From positions 9,078 through 41,697 of the forward strand of contig DCIP01000187.1 in assembly GCA_002317115.1 (NCBI GenBank): 32,620 nt of DNA, in the 5' to 3' direction. Source of the stretch: Candidatus Scybalocola fimicaballi. GTDB lineage: Bacteria; Bacteroidota; Bacteroidia; Bacteroidales; Paludibacteraceae. The notes beneath the pieces were generated by a model. It ran no database searches. It was given only the letters and a program-made list of their open reading frames with translations, and was not told where the DNA came from. A program made the position numbers and the translations under genes. Shown here in pieces: positions 22,417 through 31,267 of this stretch. Position 1 is the first letter of the stretch; each line of letters opens with the position of its first letter.

Positions 22417-24318
22417 ATGAAAAGAGCAACAAACATAATATTAGCGTTGTCTACTGCAATCGGCAGTCTTTCAGCACAAGGGAAGCCGACAACGTACGAG
22501 CCAGCACCAGACGCTACAGACACAAACGGTGGCACACCCATCGTTGCCGAGTCTGCAGTATCATCGACGTCGCAAGAGCAAAACCTTGTTCGTCCACTTT
22601 ATGAGCCGGAAAACAGATTTTTAAGTTTGGGCTTCGGAATCGGATTCAACAGTTTGAGATACGACATTGAAATCGGAGACCGTTCTCCAATGGCAGGTGG
22701 AGTGATCAATGTAGACTACAACCTATTCTTCGAGGGGAAGGACAAGCGTAGCGAAAAACCGTTCGGTATATCATTCGGTATCGGAGCAGCAGTGTATAAT
22801 GCGAAATCAATAATCAACGCGCAGTATGCCTCTTCCGTCAAAATACCAGTGACTTATTACGACGGCACTTCGTCTATTGAAGACTCTGAATACTACACCA
22901 CTTTCAAAGATTGGGAAGAGCGTCAGACAACCGTTGCTTTGGAGACTCCGTTCGGATTCATCTATCGCAAACATCTTACAGGCAACACTACCCTCTTCGC
23001 TGGAGCCGGATTGAAATTCATCTATCCGATAAAGACAAAATTCAGAGTGAAGAATGGCGACTATATCACAACCGGTCATCTCGGAAGCGCAGATTTGGAT
23101 ATCAATCCTAATCTTTCCCAGCATGGTTATGCCGCAAACTATAGTCGTCCGAGAGGAACAACTGACACAAAGCATTTCACTTCAGGAATATACTTCGATT
23201 TGGATTTCGTCCACAAGAACATCAATGCAGATTTCTTCTACGGAATCTACGGAACTCTCGGATTATCAAACATCAGCAACAGAGACTTCTTAGAGGAAGG
23301 GGAGGCTTTAAATAATCCAGACTATTATTGTGGTCTATTTAAGTCGAATGCAGTCGACGCGATAAAGCTTGGATCGATCGGCATCAAACTTGGAGTGAAG
23401 ATTCCATGTCCAAGATTAAAGGACAAGGACCACGACGGCATTCTCGACAAGTATGACAAATGTCTTGGCACTCCAGACAGTGTCCAAGTAGACTCATGCG
23501 GTTGTCCACTCGACACAGACAAGGACAGTGTGCCTGATTATCTTGACAAGTGTCCGAACACACCGTTGGGAATCCCAGTTGATTCCGTTGGCTGTCCACT
23601 TGACAGTGATGGCGACGGTGTGGCTGACGATATTGACAGATGTCCGAATACACCAGACAGCGTTAAGGTAAACGAGTTCGGATGCCCTATCGACAGCGAT
23701 GGCGACGGTGTGCCTGATTATCTTGACAAGTGTCCTGACACTCCAAAAGGAAAGAAAGTAGACAAGATGGGATGTCCACTCGACTCTGACGGCGACGGTG
23801 TCAACGACATCAACGACAAATGTCCAGACACACCAGAGGGTGTGAAGGTGGATCTTAAGGGTTGTCCTTTCGACGCTGATGGCGACGGTGTGCCTGACTA
23901 TATCGACAAGTGTCCAAATATCAAAGGAAGCTTCGAAAACTTCGGTTGTCCTGACATTTCGCCAAACACTAAGTCGATACTTGAGCAAGCCAAATACGGA
24001 ATCGAGTTTGAGTCTAACAAATCAGTCATCAAAAAGACGTCATACCCTATTCTCGACAGAATTGTGAGAGTCATGAAGAACAATCCAACTTACATACTTC
24101 ACATCGCAGGCCACACAGACAACATAGGCAAGCCAGAGAAAAATTTGGAATTGTCTCAGGATAGAGCGGCCGCTGTAGCTCAGTACCTAAAAAGCAAAGG
24201 TATCAGAGCCTCTCGTTTGAGAAATACTGGATTCGGAGAAAAGAAACCGGTGGCTTCAAACGACACAGAGGAAGGAAGAGCTAAAAACAGACGTGTTGAG
24301 TTTGAGATCGAATTCTAA
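22417..24318 (+). CDS. OmpA-family outer-membrane protein with TSP3 repeats
   Basis: This 633-residue protein has a signal peptide (residues 1-20, SLSAQ), an N-terminal beta-barrel-like part (about 65-325, alternating aromatic strands such as FLSLGFGIGFNSLRYDIEIG), six thrombospondin type 3 calcium-binding repeats (about 336-510, pattern DSDGDGVPDYLDKCPDTP with a closing GCPL), and a C-terminal OmpA domain that binds peptidoglycan. The OmpA domain has ILHIAGHTDNIG, then NLELSQDRAAAVAQYLKSKG and AKNRRVEFEIEF. The repeats create a 90-bp DNA periodicity at about 23422-23950. It lies just after the repeat protein and probably anchors or positions surface material between outer membrane and cell wall. 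Confidence 0.9.
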   Translation: MKRATNIILALSTAIGSLSAQGKPTTYEPAPDATDTNGGTPIVAESAVSSTSQEQNLVRPLYEPENRFLSLGFGIGFNSLRYDIEIGDRSPMAGGVINVDYNLFFEGKDKRSEKPFGISFGIGAAVYNAKSIINAQYASSVKIPVTYYDGTSSIEDSEYYTTFKDWEERQTTVALETPFGFIYRKHLTGNTTLFAGAGLKFIYPIKTKFRVKNGDYITTGHLGSADLDINPNLSQHGYAANYSRPRGTTDTKHFTSGIYFDLDFVHKNINADFFYGIYGTLGLSNISNRDFLEEGEALNNPDYYCGLFKSNAVDAIKLGSIGIKLGVKIPCPRLKDKDHDGILDKYDKCLGTPDSVQVDSCGCPLDTDKDSVPDYLDKCPNTPLGIPVDSVGCPLDSDGDGVADDIDRCPNTPDSVKVNEFGCPIDSDGDGVPDYLDKCPDTPKGKKVDKMGCPLDSDGDGVNDINDKCPDTPEGVKVDLKGCPFDADGDGVPDYIDKCPNIKGSFENFGCPDISPNTKSILEQAKYGIEFESNKSVIKKTSYPILDRIVRVMKNNPTYILHIAGHTDNIGKPEKNLELSQDRAAAVAQYLKSKGIRASRLRNTGFGEKKPVASNDTEEGRAKNRRVEFEIEF

Positions 24319-24360
24319 ACATTGGCATTTCCAATTAATCCTACAATCAAACGCTGACTT

Positions 24361-25809
24361 ATGCTCTTCAATTCATTTGATTTCATCTTGTTCCTACCGA
24401 TAGTATTCCTACTCTATTGGTTTGTATTCAAGACGGTCAAGAGTCAAAATTGTTTGATAGTAGCGGCGAGCTATATCTTTTACGGATTGTGGGATTGGCG
24501 ATTCCTGTTTCTTATCGCATTCACTACACTATGCAGTTATGTGTCAGGAGTGCTGATAGAAAAGAACCTTGACAAAGAGGGAGGACACGCAAAGGCATTC
24601 TGCATCACAAACATTGTCGTCAACCTACTGATACTGTGTATTTTTAAATACTACAACTTCTTCGTCGGCAGTTTTGTGGATTTGATGTCACTATTCAAAG
24701 TCAAGATGCACGCGTCGACGCTGGAAATAATACTTCCCGTCGGCATCTCCTTCTACACATTCCAAGCCATCGGCTATTCCATTGATGTGTACAAACGTAG
24801 AGTCGAGGCATCTCACGACGTCATCTCATTCTTTGCATTTATATGTTTCTTTCCACAGCTTGTGGCTGGTCCGATTGAACGAGCAGCCAACCTTCTTCCC
24901 CAATTCTGCAAAGAGCGAGTTTTTGAATATGACAAGGCTGCCGACGGAATGCGTCAGATCCTATGGGGATTATTCAAGAAGATTGTTGTCGCCGACAACT
25001 GTGCGGAATTTGTAGACGACGCATTCAAGAACTATCAAGAAACCAACGGAGCCACTCTCGCTTTAGCCGGAGTATTCTTTGCCCTACAGATTTATGGAGA
25101 CTTCTCCGGATATTCCGACATTGCCATAGGCACAGGAAAACTGTTTGGCATCACACTACGAGACAATTTCAGGACACCATATTTCAGCCGCGACGTCGCT
25201 GAATTCTGGAAAAGATGGCATATATCTTTGAACAAGTGGTTTGTAGACTACGTTTATATTCCACTTGGTGGCAGCCGCACCACCAATATCAAAGTTGTGA
25301 GAAACGTCTTTGTCATATTCCTGTTGAGTGGGCTATGGCATGGAGCAAACTGGACATACGTGGCATGGGGAGCATACCACGCATTGTTGTTTGTGCCGTT
25401 GATCCTATTGAAACTGAACAAACGCAACAGCGGCATCATTGCAGAAAACACATGGTACCCAAAGCCCCAAGAGTTGGGAGGCATGTTATTGACATTTGTC
25501 TTAGTGTCAATCGGATGGATAATATTCAGAGCTGACAATATAGGTGCGGCATTTGAAATCCTTAAAAAGATATTCACTTTCGCTTCTTGGAAAACACCAA
25601 AGCTCAGCATCATGACATACCAGACTCCAACATTAATTGCAATAGGAGTATGTTTGGCAGTGGAGTGGATAAACCGCAAAAGAGCACACAGTTTTGATTT
25701 CTCATGGATAAAATTCTCATGGATTAGAATACCGTTGTACTACATCATCTTCGCCATGATAGTTTTGTATTCAGGAGAAAACCACACATTCATTTATTTT
25801 CAGTTCTGA
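24361..25809 (+). CDS. MBOAT-family O-acyltransferase (AlgI/DltB-like)
   Basis: This 482-residue multi-pass inner-membrane protein belongs to the membrane-bound O-acyltransferases and probably carries acetyl or acyl groups across the membrane for transfer to a polysaccharide or cell-wall polymer. The start MLFNSFDFILFLPIVFLLYW is typical of AlgI/PatA proteins. The conserved middle includes SFYTFQAIGYSIDVYKR, CFFPQLVAGPIERA and FGDFSGYSD-like YGDFSGYSDIAIG. The catalytic histidine is H327 in LSGLWHGANWTYVAWG. The stop is followed after 2 nt by an SGNH-like gene, the usual AlgI plus AlgJ/X or PatA plus PatB pairing. The acceptor is not identifiable from sequence. Confidence 0.92.
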   Translation: MLFNSFDFILFLPIVFLLYWFVFKTVKSQNCLIVAASYIFYGLWDWRFLFLIAFTTLCSYVSGVLIEKNLDKEGGHAKAFCITNIVVNLLILCIFKYYNFFVGSFVDLMSLFKVKMHASTLEIILPVGISFYTFQAIGYSIDVYKRRVEASHDVISFFAFICFFPQLVAGPIERAANLLPQFCKERVFEYDKAADGMRQILWGLFKKIVVADNCAEFVDDAFKNYQETNGATLALAGVFFALQIYGDFSGYSDIAIGTGKLFGITLRDNFRTPYFSRDVAEFWKRWHISLNKWFVDYVYIPLGGSRTTNIKVVRNVFVIFLLSGLWHGANWTYVAWGAYHALLFVPLILLKLNKRNSGIIAENTWYPKPQELGGMLLTFVLVSIGWIIFRADNIGAAFEILKKIFTFASWKTPKLSIMTYQTPTLIAIGVCLAVEWINRKRAHSFDFSWIKFSWIRIPLYYIIFAMIVLYSGENHTFIYFQF

Positions 25810-25811
25810 TT

Positions 25812-26894
25812 ATGAAACGATTCCTCATAAAATTATTCATAATAGCTCTGCCCATCATCTGCACGATTTTATATTATGCCACGATGATAGAGCCGAACAG
25901 AAACGGAGATTTAGGTCAGTTAGGACTTCTTCCCTTTGATTTGGGCTACCACCGAAGTATCAAAGGGATGTGGATGGACTCGCTTTACGAAAAACACATC
26001 GACAATTTGGAATTCTCGCAAACCGAGTGCGATTCCACAATTCTGATTATTGGAGACTCTTTTTCGGAGCAGGAAAGAGGAGGGTTCACCAACTTCCTCA
26101 CCGAATTTTTCCCAGGTTATAAAGTTTGCGTATTATGGACTGGCGACGGGGAGATCACTAAATATCAGTTGTTTATCAACCGTCTGCTTGAGGACAAGCC
26201 ATTGCCTCGCACCGTCATCATCGAAAGTGTGGAGCGCCATCTGACTAATAATCTTTACCACCTTGACATGGAGGCACATCCAGAAATTGAGAAAAATGTA
26301 CCGTCGGCAGATCCCGAAACGAAGCCAACCACAGTAAAAGAGCCAGAGTCAAGCAAAATCAAAGAGATGGCAAACAGTATCGTGGAATGTAAGGACGATC
26401 TAAAAGATAATTTTCTCCACACCCAAGAATACGTGAAAAGAAACGTCGGAGTGGCAGACAACCCTGTGAAGCATCTGAAACTGAAGCAAGAATCATTCAC
26501 ATGCAAAGGAGCCGAAGACGATCTGTATTTCTACTGGGAAGATTTAGAGAAAGTGGACAAAAGCAAAATTGATAAAGCCAAACAGAATCTTGACGCACTG
26601 ATGTCGGCAACCGAGAAGAAAGGGATAAAATTCCTATTTGTGGTTCCAGCCGACAAATACGACCTATACAAAGATTTCGCCAAGAAAAACAAGGACAAGA
26701 AGGTCAAGCCACAGCTTGATTTCTATACTGAATACAACTGCAACAGCAGATTTCTCAACTGCAAAGAGCTATTGTATCCCCACGTCGCAAATGGAGAAAA
26801 GGATATATATAAATGCCACGACTCACATTGGTCGCCAATTGGTGCAAAATATGCGGCAGAAGAGATAAAGCGTAAATTAGACTCTCAAAAATAA
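25812..26894 (+). CDS. SGNH-like O-acetyl transfer partner of MBOAT
   Basis: This 360-residue protein has one N-terminal membrane anchor (residues 4-24) and a periplasmic domain. The nucleophile motif GDSFS is at 81-85 (STILIIGDSFSEQERGG), and a D-x-H-W motif is at 337-340 (CHDSHWSPIGAKYAAEEI). That is the order of true SGNH hydrolases, Ser first and Asp-x-His last. In AlgX the DTHW motif precedes the Ser motif. A lysine- and glutamate-rich, probably disordered linker lies at about 155-240. It is translationally adjacent to the MBOAT gene, so it most likely transfers acyl groups delivered by that protein to a polymer. I assign it by motif and context. Confidence 0.8.
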   Translation: MKRFLIKLFIIALPIICTILYYATMIEPNRNGDLGQLGLLPFDLGYHRSIKGMWMDSLYEKHIDNLEFSQTECDSTILIIGDSFSEQERGGFTNFLTEFFPGYKVCVLWTGDGEITKYQLFINRLLEDKPLPRTVIIESVERHLTNNLYHLDMEAHPEIEKNVPSADPETKPTTVKEPESSKIKEMANSIVECKDDLKDNFLHTQEYVKRNVGVADNPVKHLKLKQESFTCKGAEDDLYFYWEDLEKVDKSKIDKAKQNLDALMSATEKKGIKFLFVVPADKYDLYKDFAKKNKDKKVKPQLDFYTEYNCNSRFLNCKELLYPHVANGEKDIYKCHDSHWSPIGAKYAAEEIKRKLDSQK

Positions 26895-26903
26895 TTAGGC
26901 AAT

Positions 26904-26940
26904 AGACGGAGTATTATCAATATTACCGTCTTTATTATTT
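26904..26940 (+). terminator. Terminator after the O-acylation pair
   Basis: AGACGG (26904-26909) pairs with CCGTCT (26926-26931), extended by an inner TATT/AATA pairing, and is followed by a T-rich run (TTTATTATTTTTT). It separates the surface cluster from coaD. Confidence 0.6.
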
Positions 26941-26980
26941 TTTCCAATTTCACATCTATCATTTTTAATTATATTATCCC

Positions 26981-26988
26981 TATCTTTG
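26981..26988 (+). promoter_or_regulatory. -7 box of coaD promoter
   Basis: TATCTTTG fits TAnnTTTG and lies 26 nt before the coaD ATG. The -33 element is not clear. Confidence 0.45.
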
Positions 26989-27014
26989 TAGCAAATAAAA
27001 ACAGAATTTTCCAA

Positions 27015-27512
27015 ATGGTAAGAGCAATATTTCCAGGCAGTTTCGACCCGCTTACTCTTGGCCACTACTCAGTGGTGAAAAGAGCACTTTCATTCGTTGA
27101 CGAAGTTATCATCGCTATCGGTGTGAATGAATCGAAACGACCTTTCTTTGATACAGAAGCAAGAAAAAAAATAATTGAGGAGACATTCAAAAATGAGCCT
27201 CGTGTGAAAGTGGCGACTTACGATTGCTTGACAGTTGATTTCGCCAAACAGGTGGGAGCCACTATCATCCTTCGTGGAATACGTGCGGTGGCAGACTTCG
27301 AGTATGAGAAGACAGTGGCAGACGCCAACCGTCAGATCTCAGGCATCGACACTATCCTACTCTTCACTGAGCCTCAACACTCATTCATCAGTTCAACCGT
27401 TGTGCGAGACATCCTTCGCTACGGCAAAGATCCTAAGGAGATGTTGCCTCCAGGAATTGATTTGAAGGCAATTCTTGAGTTAAAGAACGAGCATAAGCCA
27501 CAAACTTGTTAA
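27015..27512 (+). CDS. coaD: Phosphopantetheine adenylyltransferase
   Basis: This 165-residue enzyme adds AMP to 4'-phosphopantetheine to form dephospho-CoA, the fourth step of CoA synthesis. The start MVRAIFPGSFDPLTLGHYSV carries the nucleotidyltransferase T/HxGH motif as TLGH (residues 14-17). The second motif, ISSTVVRDI, is near residue 127. The middle ILRGIRAVADFEYEKTVADA is family-typical. The length is normal and it is cytoplasmic. It lies 17 nt before the calcium ATPase gene and may share its transcript, although the functions are not obviously related. Confidence 0.97.
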   Translation: MVRAIFPGSFDPLTLGHYSVVKRALSFVDEVIIAIGVNESKRPFFDTEARKKIIEETFKNEPRVKVATYDCLTVDFAKQVGATIILRGIRAVADFEYEKTVADANRQISGIDTILLFTEPQHSFISSTVVRDILRYGKDPKEMLPPGIDLKAILELKNEHKPQTC

Positions 27513-27528
27513 TCCAAACTTTTCAATT

Positions 27529-30231
27529 ATGGCAAAAGAGCATTACACCGGACTAAGCAGCCAGGAAGTAATCAAATCCAGAAACCAATATGGATCCAAC
27601 ATTCTTACTCCTCCAGAGAAAGAATCGTTGTTTTTCAAGTTTTTGGAGAAATTCAAGGATCCGCTTATCGTGATCCTGCTTGTTGCTGGAGCATTGTCTA
27701 TCGGCATTTCAATCTACGAATATATCCAACATCCAGATCCAACCGTATTCTTTGAACCAGTCGGCATCTGGGTAGCAATCTTCCTTGCTACAGGTATGGC
27801 CTTCTATTTTGAATACGCCGCCGACAAAGAGTTTGAAGTGCTCAACCAAGTCAACGACGATGAACCTGTCCAAGTGGTGCGAAATGGCATCACAACAGAG
27901 ATTCCACGCAAAGACGTGGTGGTGGGTGACATAGTGATTTTAGTAACAGGTTGCGAAGTGCCAGCCGACGGAGAATTACTTGAAGCAACGTCGCTGAATA
28001 TTGACGAAAGTTCTTTAACCGGAGAACCTATTTGCCTTAAAACTACCAAAGAAGAAGATTTTGATTCCAACGCGACTTTTCCATCAAACCATGCCATGCG
28101 TGGAACTAAGGTGATGGAAGGACACGGCATCATGCGAGTGTTTGCAGTTGGAGACCATACAGAAAACGGAAAAGTTTTCAAAGCAGCACAGATTGACAAC
28201 TCAGTCAAGACTCCATTGAATGAGCAGTTGGATGGACTTGGCGACCTAATTGCAAAAGTCAGCTACGTGATTGCCGGACTAATCATCGTCGGACGAATCG
28301 GTATGTATTTCGTCAACAACGACGGATTCTCATGGTTTGGCGACGGTGCGACTGAAGGCTTCATCACAGAAGTTTTGCAGGCATGTATGGTGGCTGTGGC
28401 TCTTGTGGCTGTCGCAGTACCAGAAGGATTGCCAATGGCAGTAACATTATCGCTTGCCTACAGTATGCGTGCGATGTTGAAGACAAATAATCTTGTCCGC
28501 AAGATGCACGCTTGTGAGACAATGGGTGCCACTACCGTCATCTGCACAGACAAAACAGGCACATTGACTCAGAATAAGATGCAGGTGCATGAAACTAAAT
28601 TCTTCAATTTGCAGCCGAGTCAAGCTCTTATCGGCGACGAAGCCAGCAATCTTATTGTTGAAGGAATCAGTGTTAACTCTACTGCCCTACTCGACCTTAC
28701 CGACGCAGCCAATCCAAAGGTTTTGGGAAATCCAACTGAAGGAGCCCTACTACTTTGGCTAAACAAAAATAATATTGATTTTGAGACAGTCAAAGACGCT
28801 GCCGAAAGAGTGAACGAGATACCATTCTCTACCGAGCGTAAATATATGGCATCACTTGTCAAGTCGCAGTATTTGAATGGCAAGCAAGTGTTGTATCTAA
28901 AGGGAGCTCCAGAGATTGTGCTTGCCCTTTGCTCGAACATCGCAGGAGGAGAGACAAAGCAGACAATCAACGAGACACTTCTCAAATATCAGAACCAGGC
29001 GATGCGTACACTTGCCTTCGCTTATCAGATTGTGGAAGACGGAGAGGTTGTTATCAACAGCGACAACAAACTTGTGGCAAACAACCTGACATTCATGGGA
29101 ATTGTTGCGATTGCCGACCCAGTGCGTGAAGAGGTTCCAGAAGCTGTAGGAAGCTGTATCGAAGCAGGAATCGACATCAAGATTGTAACAGGAGACACTA
29201 CAGCCACAGCCAAAGAGATTGGACGACAGATTGGTCTTTGGAAAGAGACTTACGGAGACAACAACATCATCACAGGTCCTGAGTTTGCAGCTTTGTCAGA
29301 CGATGAGGTTTACAACCGCGTCGAAGAGATAAAGATTATAGCCAGAGCACGTCCGCTCGACAAGAAGAGATTGGTGGAGACATTGCAGAAACGCAACCAA
29401 GTGGTGGCAGTGACTGGCGACGGAACAAACGACGCACCAGCATTGAAAGCCGCACACGTCGGACTATCTATGGGAGACGGAACAAGCGTGGCCAAAGAGG
29501 CGTCGGATATCACCATCATCGACAACTCATTCTCAAGTATCACACGAGCAGTGATGTGGGGACGTTCACTATACCAGAACATCCAGAGATTCATCCTTTT
29601 CCAGATGACAGTCAACGTCGCAGCCTGCTTGATCGTGTTAGTCGGAGCATTCATTCCAGGCATCAAATCACCGCTAACAGTGACACAGATGCTATGGGTA
29701 AACCTAATCATGGATACATTCGCAGCGATGGCATTAGCGTCGCTTCCACCGTCGATGAAAGTGATGCAGGAGGCACCAAGATCAAGAGACGCGTTTATCA
29801 TCAACAAACCGATGATGAAATTCATCCTCACTGTAGGAGTATTCTTCTTCGTAGTCATGATGGGAATGCTATTCGTGATGAAGAGCCACGAAATCACATT
29901 CGAGAGCGGAATCCTCGGTATGGTGGCAGGAGGCAAGACACTTCCAGCCTACGAGTGCAGCGTCTTCTTCACAACATTTGTCATGCTTCAGTTCTGGAAC
30001 ATGTTCAACGCCAAAGCATTCGCTACAGGTAAGAGTGCATTGCATTTCAAAGAGTGTAAAGGATTCCTTACAATCGCAGCGTTGATCTTCTTCGGACAAT
30101 TATTGATTGTCAACGTTGGAGGCGCCATGTTCAACGTCACTCCACTCAACATCATCGACTGGCTTCTAATCGTAGGAGCGACATCTGCTGTGTTGTGGAT
30201 TGGAGAGATAATGAGAATGCTGAATAAATGA
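27529..30231 (+). CDS. P-type calcium-transporting ATPase (PMCA type)
   Basis: This 900-residue P2B-like pump uses ATP to export calcium from the cytoplasm. It has an N-terminal cytoplasmic stretch, then membrane helices in pairs. The actuator motif is SLTGEP (about 164-169), the phosphorylation site is DKTGTLTQNK with D341, and the hinge motif is TGDGTNDAPALK near residue 630. The transmembrane ion-binding motifs PEGLP in M4 and NLIMDTFAA in M6 match the single-site PMCA group. Ten membrane helices are expected, and the length fits. It probably maintains low internal calcium. It follows coaD by 17 nt. Confidence 0.92.
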   Translation: MAKEHYTGLSSQEVIKSRNQYGSNILTPPEKESLFFKFLEKFKDPLIVILLVAGALSIGISIYEYIQHPDPTVFFEPVGIWVAIFLATGMAFYFEYAADKEFEVLNQVNDDEPVQVVRNGITTEIPRKDVVVGDIVILVTGCEVPADGELLEATSLNIDESSLTGEPICLKTTKEEDFDSNATFPSNHAMRGTKVMEGHGIMRVFAVGDHTENGKVFKAAQIDNSVKTPLNEQLDGLGDLIAKVSYVIAGLIIVGRIGMYFVNNDGFSWFGDGATEGFITEVLQACMVAVALVAVAVPEGLPMAVTLSLAYSMRAMLKTNNLVRKMHACETMGATTVICTDKTGTLTQNKMQVHETKFFNLQPSQALIGDEASNLIVEGISVNSTALLDLTDAANPKVLGNPTEGALLLWLNKNNIDFETVKDAAERVNEIPFSTERKYMASLVKSQYLNGKQVLYLKGAPEIVLALCSNIAGGETKQTINETLLKYQNQAMRTLAFAYQIVEDGEVVINSDNKLVANNLTFMGIVAIADPVREEVPEAVGSCIEAGIDIKIVTGDTTATAKEIGRQIGLWKETYGDNNIITGPEFAALSDDEVYNRVEEIKIIARARPLDKKRLVETLQKRNQVVAVTGDGTNDAPALKAAHVGLSMGDGTSVAKEASDITIIDNSFSSITRAVMWGRSLYQNIQRFILFQMTVNVAACLIVLVGAFIPGIKSPLTVTQMLWVNLIMDTFAAMALASLPPSMKVMQEAPRSRDAFIINKPMMKFILTVGVFFFVVMMGMLFVMKSHEITFESGILGMVAGGKTLPAYECSVFFTTFVMLQFWNMFNAKAFATGKSALHFKECKGFLTIAALIFFGQLLIVNVGGAMFNVTPLNIIDWLLIVGATSAVLWIGEIMRMLNK

Positions 30232-30312
30232 GGAATGAAGATTGAGGATTGAGGATTGTTAAGGGCGGAACGCCCTAACCCCACCCCCACAGTGCGAGCC
30301 GAAGGCGAGCAC
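30232..30312. repeat. Composite intergenic element with two GAA-loop hairpins
   Basis: After the ATPase stop there is a GATTGAGGATT tandem tract (30238-30258), then the hairpin AGGGCG-GAA-CGCCCT (30262-30276), a run TAACCCCACCCCCACA, and a second hairpin GTGCGAGCC-GAA-GGCGAGCAC (30292-30312) with a GA/GA internal loop. The two hairpins share GAA loops and look like one repeated module. It forms the leader of the protease inhibitor gene and is likely a dispersed element. No ORF uses it. Confidence 0.65.
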
Positions 30313-30327
30313 ATAAATAAAGGAACC

Positions 30328-30852
30328 ATGAAAAAAATTTTCAAAACCATAATAGCATTTTTCTCCGCCATTGCAATGGTGGGGTGTTCACAAGTACAAG
30401 GTGGACGAATGGATAGACGAAAAATCGTTAAAGCTTCGGATTCAGAAGAAATTGCAGACACCACAATTAAATGTTCTACAATGAAAGACTCCACATCAAC
30501 CGTCACTCTTACTTTCCTAGGTTATTTCGACGGAGACAAAGAGTACAACGACACAGTTTCTGTGAACTCAAGAATCGAAATTCCAGCCAAAGCAAATCCT
30601 ACGACAGGTTTTGATTGGGAAGTCAAAGTTGAAACTGAGGATAGTACGATCTTGAAATTAGAGGACGTATTGAACACTACTCCAGCAAGAGATCCGTCGC
30701 AGCCAATGATGTGTGGAGCACCGTCGTCAAGATTATATGTATTCAAGACAGTGAAGACTGGTTCTGCCAAAATCATATTTGAATACAAACGACCTTGGGG
30801 AAATTCAAGACCTGAGACAACAGTCGTTTACAATATCACAATCACAGAATAA
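30328..30852 (+). CDS. Chagasin-family cysteine peptidase inhibitor lipoprotein
   Basis: This 174-residue lipoprotein has a lipobox (AMVGC, Cys20) and a C-terminal inhibitor I42 (chagasin) domain. The three inhibitory loops are recognisable: NPTTGFDWEV (first loop NPTTG), CGAPSSRLYVFK (second loop, where GxG is changed to GAP), and YKRPWGN (third loop RPW). The family blocks papain-like cysteine proteases. Residues after the lipid Cys (SQVQGG) lack the acidic surface-export signal, so it may face the periplasm and guard against the cell's own or foreign proteases. The start at 30328 gives a proper signal peptide; codons from 30256 are in frame but fall in the repeat. YjbQ follows 1 nt after the stop. 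Confidence 0.85.
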   Translation: MKKIFKTIIAFFSAIAMVGCSQVQGGRMDRRKIVKASDSEEIADTTIKCSTMKDSTSTVTLTFLGYFDGDKEYNDTVSVNSRIEIPAKANPTTGFDWEVKVETEDSTILKLEDVLNTTPARDPSQPMMCGAPSSRLYVFKTVKTGSAKIIFEYKRPWGNSRPETTVVYNITITE

Positions 30853-30853
30853 T

Positions 30854-31267
30854 ATGTGGACTCAAGTAGAATTTTCCCTTAATGAAAAGCGACGTGGATT
30901 TCACCTCGTCACAAGTGAGATTCTATCTCATCTGCCAGCATTGCCCAAAGTGGGATTGCTCAACCTTTTCATCAAGCATACGTCGGCTGGATTGACCATC
31001 AACGAGAATGCTGATCCAGATGTCCGCGTCGACATGGAGAGCATCTTCAACCGTATGGTGAAGGAACGTGAGCCCTATTATCAGCATACTCTCGAGGGCG
31101 ACGACGATATGCCAGCCCACGCCAAAAGCACCCTCGTCGGCGACAGCCTTACTATTCCAATCTCCAACGGCAGATTGAATCTCGGCACTTGGCAGGGAAT
31201 ATACCTTTGTGAGTTCAGAAACTACGGTGGAGCAAGAAAGATTGTAGCGACGATCGCAGGAGAATAA
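30854..31267 (+). CDS. YjbQ family protein (UPF0047)
   Basis: This 137-residue cytoplasmic protein is a YjbQ-family member. Landmarks are FIKHTSAGLTINENADPDVR, DDDMPAHAKSTLVGDSLTIP and LGTWQGIYLCEFRNYGGARK, which include the conserved His and Glu residues of the family. E. coli YjbQ has weak thiamine phosphate synthase activity, but the biological role is not settled. The ATG at 30854, one base after the chagasin stop, gives the usual length. An upstream in-frame extension to 30779 overlaps the inhibitor gene and is not credible. Confidence 0.92.
   Translation: MWTQVEFSLNEKRRGFHLVTSEILSHLPALPKVGLLNLFIKHTSAGLTINENADPDVRVDMESIFNRMVKEREPYYQHTLEGDDDMPAHAKSTLVGDSLTIPISNGRLNLGTWQGIYLCEFRNYGGARKIVATIAGE

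Noticed and set aside
23422..23950. Tandem 90-bp DNA repeats as a possible CRISPR or mobile repeat
   Set aside because: The period equals 30 codons of thrombospondin type 3 repeats in the OmpA gene; the DNA repeat follows from the protein.
29310..29936. Long minus-strand open frame (208 codons) inside the calcium ATPase gene
   Set aside because: It is the antisense shadow of a strongly conserved pump gene and has no domain or start signal of its own.
30779..30853. Upstream start for the YjbQ protein
   Set aside because: It would overlap the chagasin coding region by 74 nt, and the family begins at the ATG at 30854.
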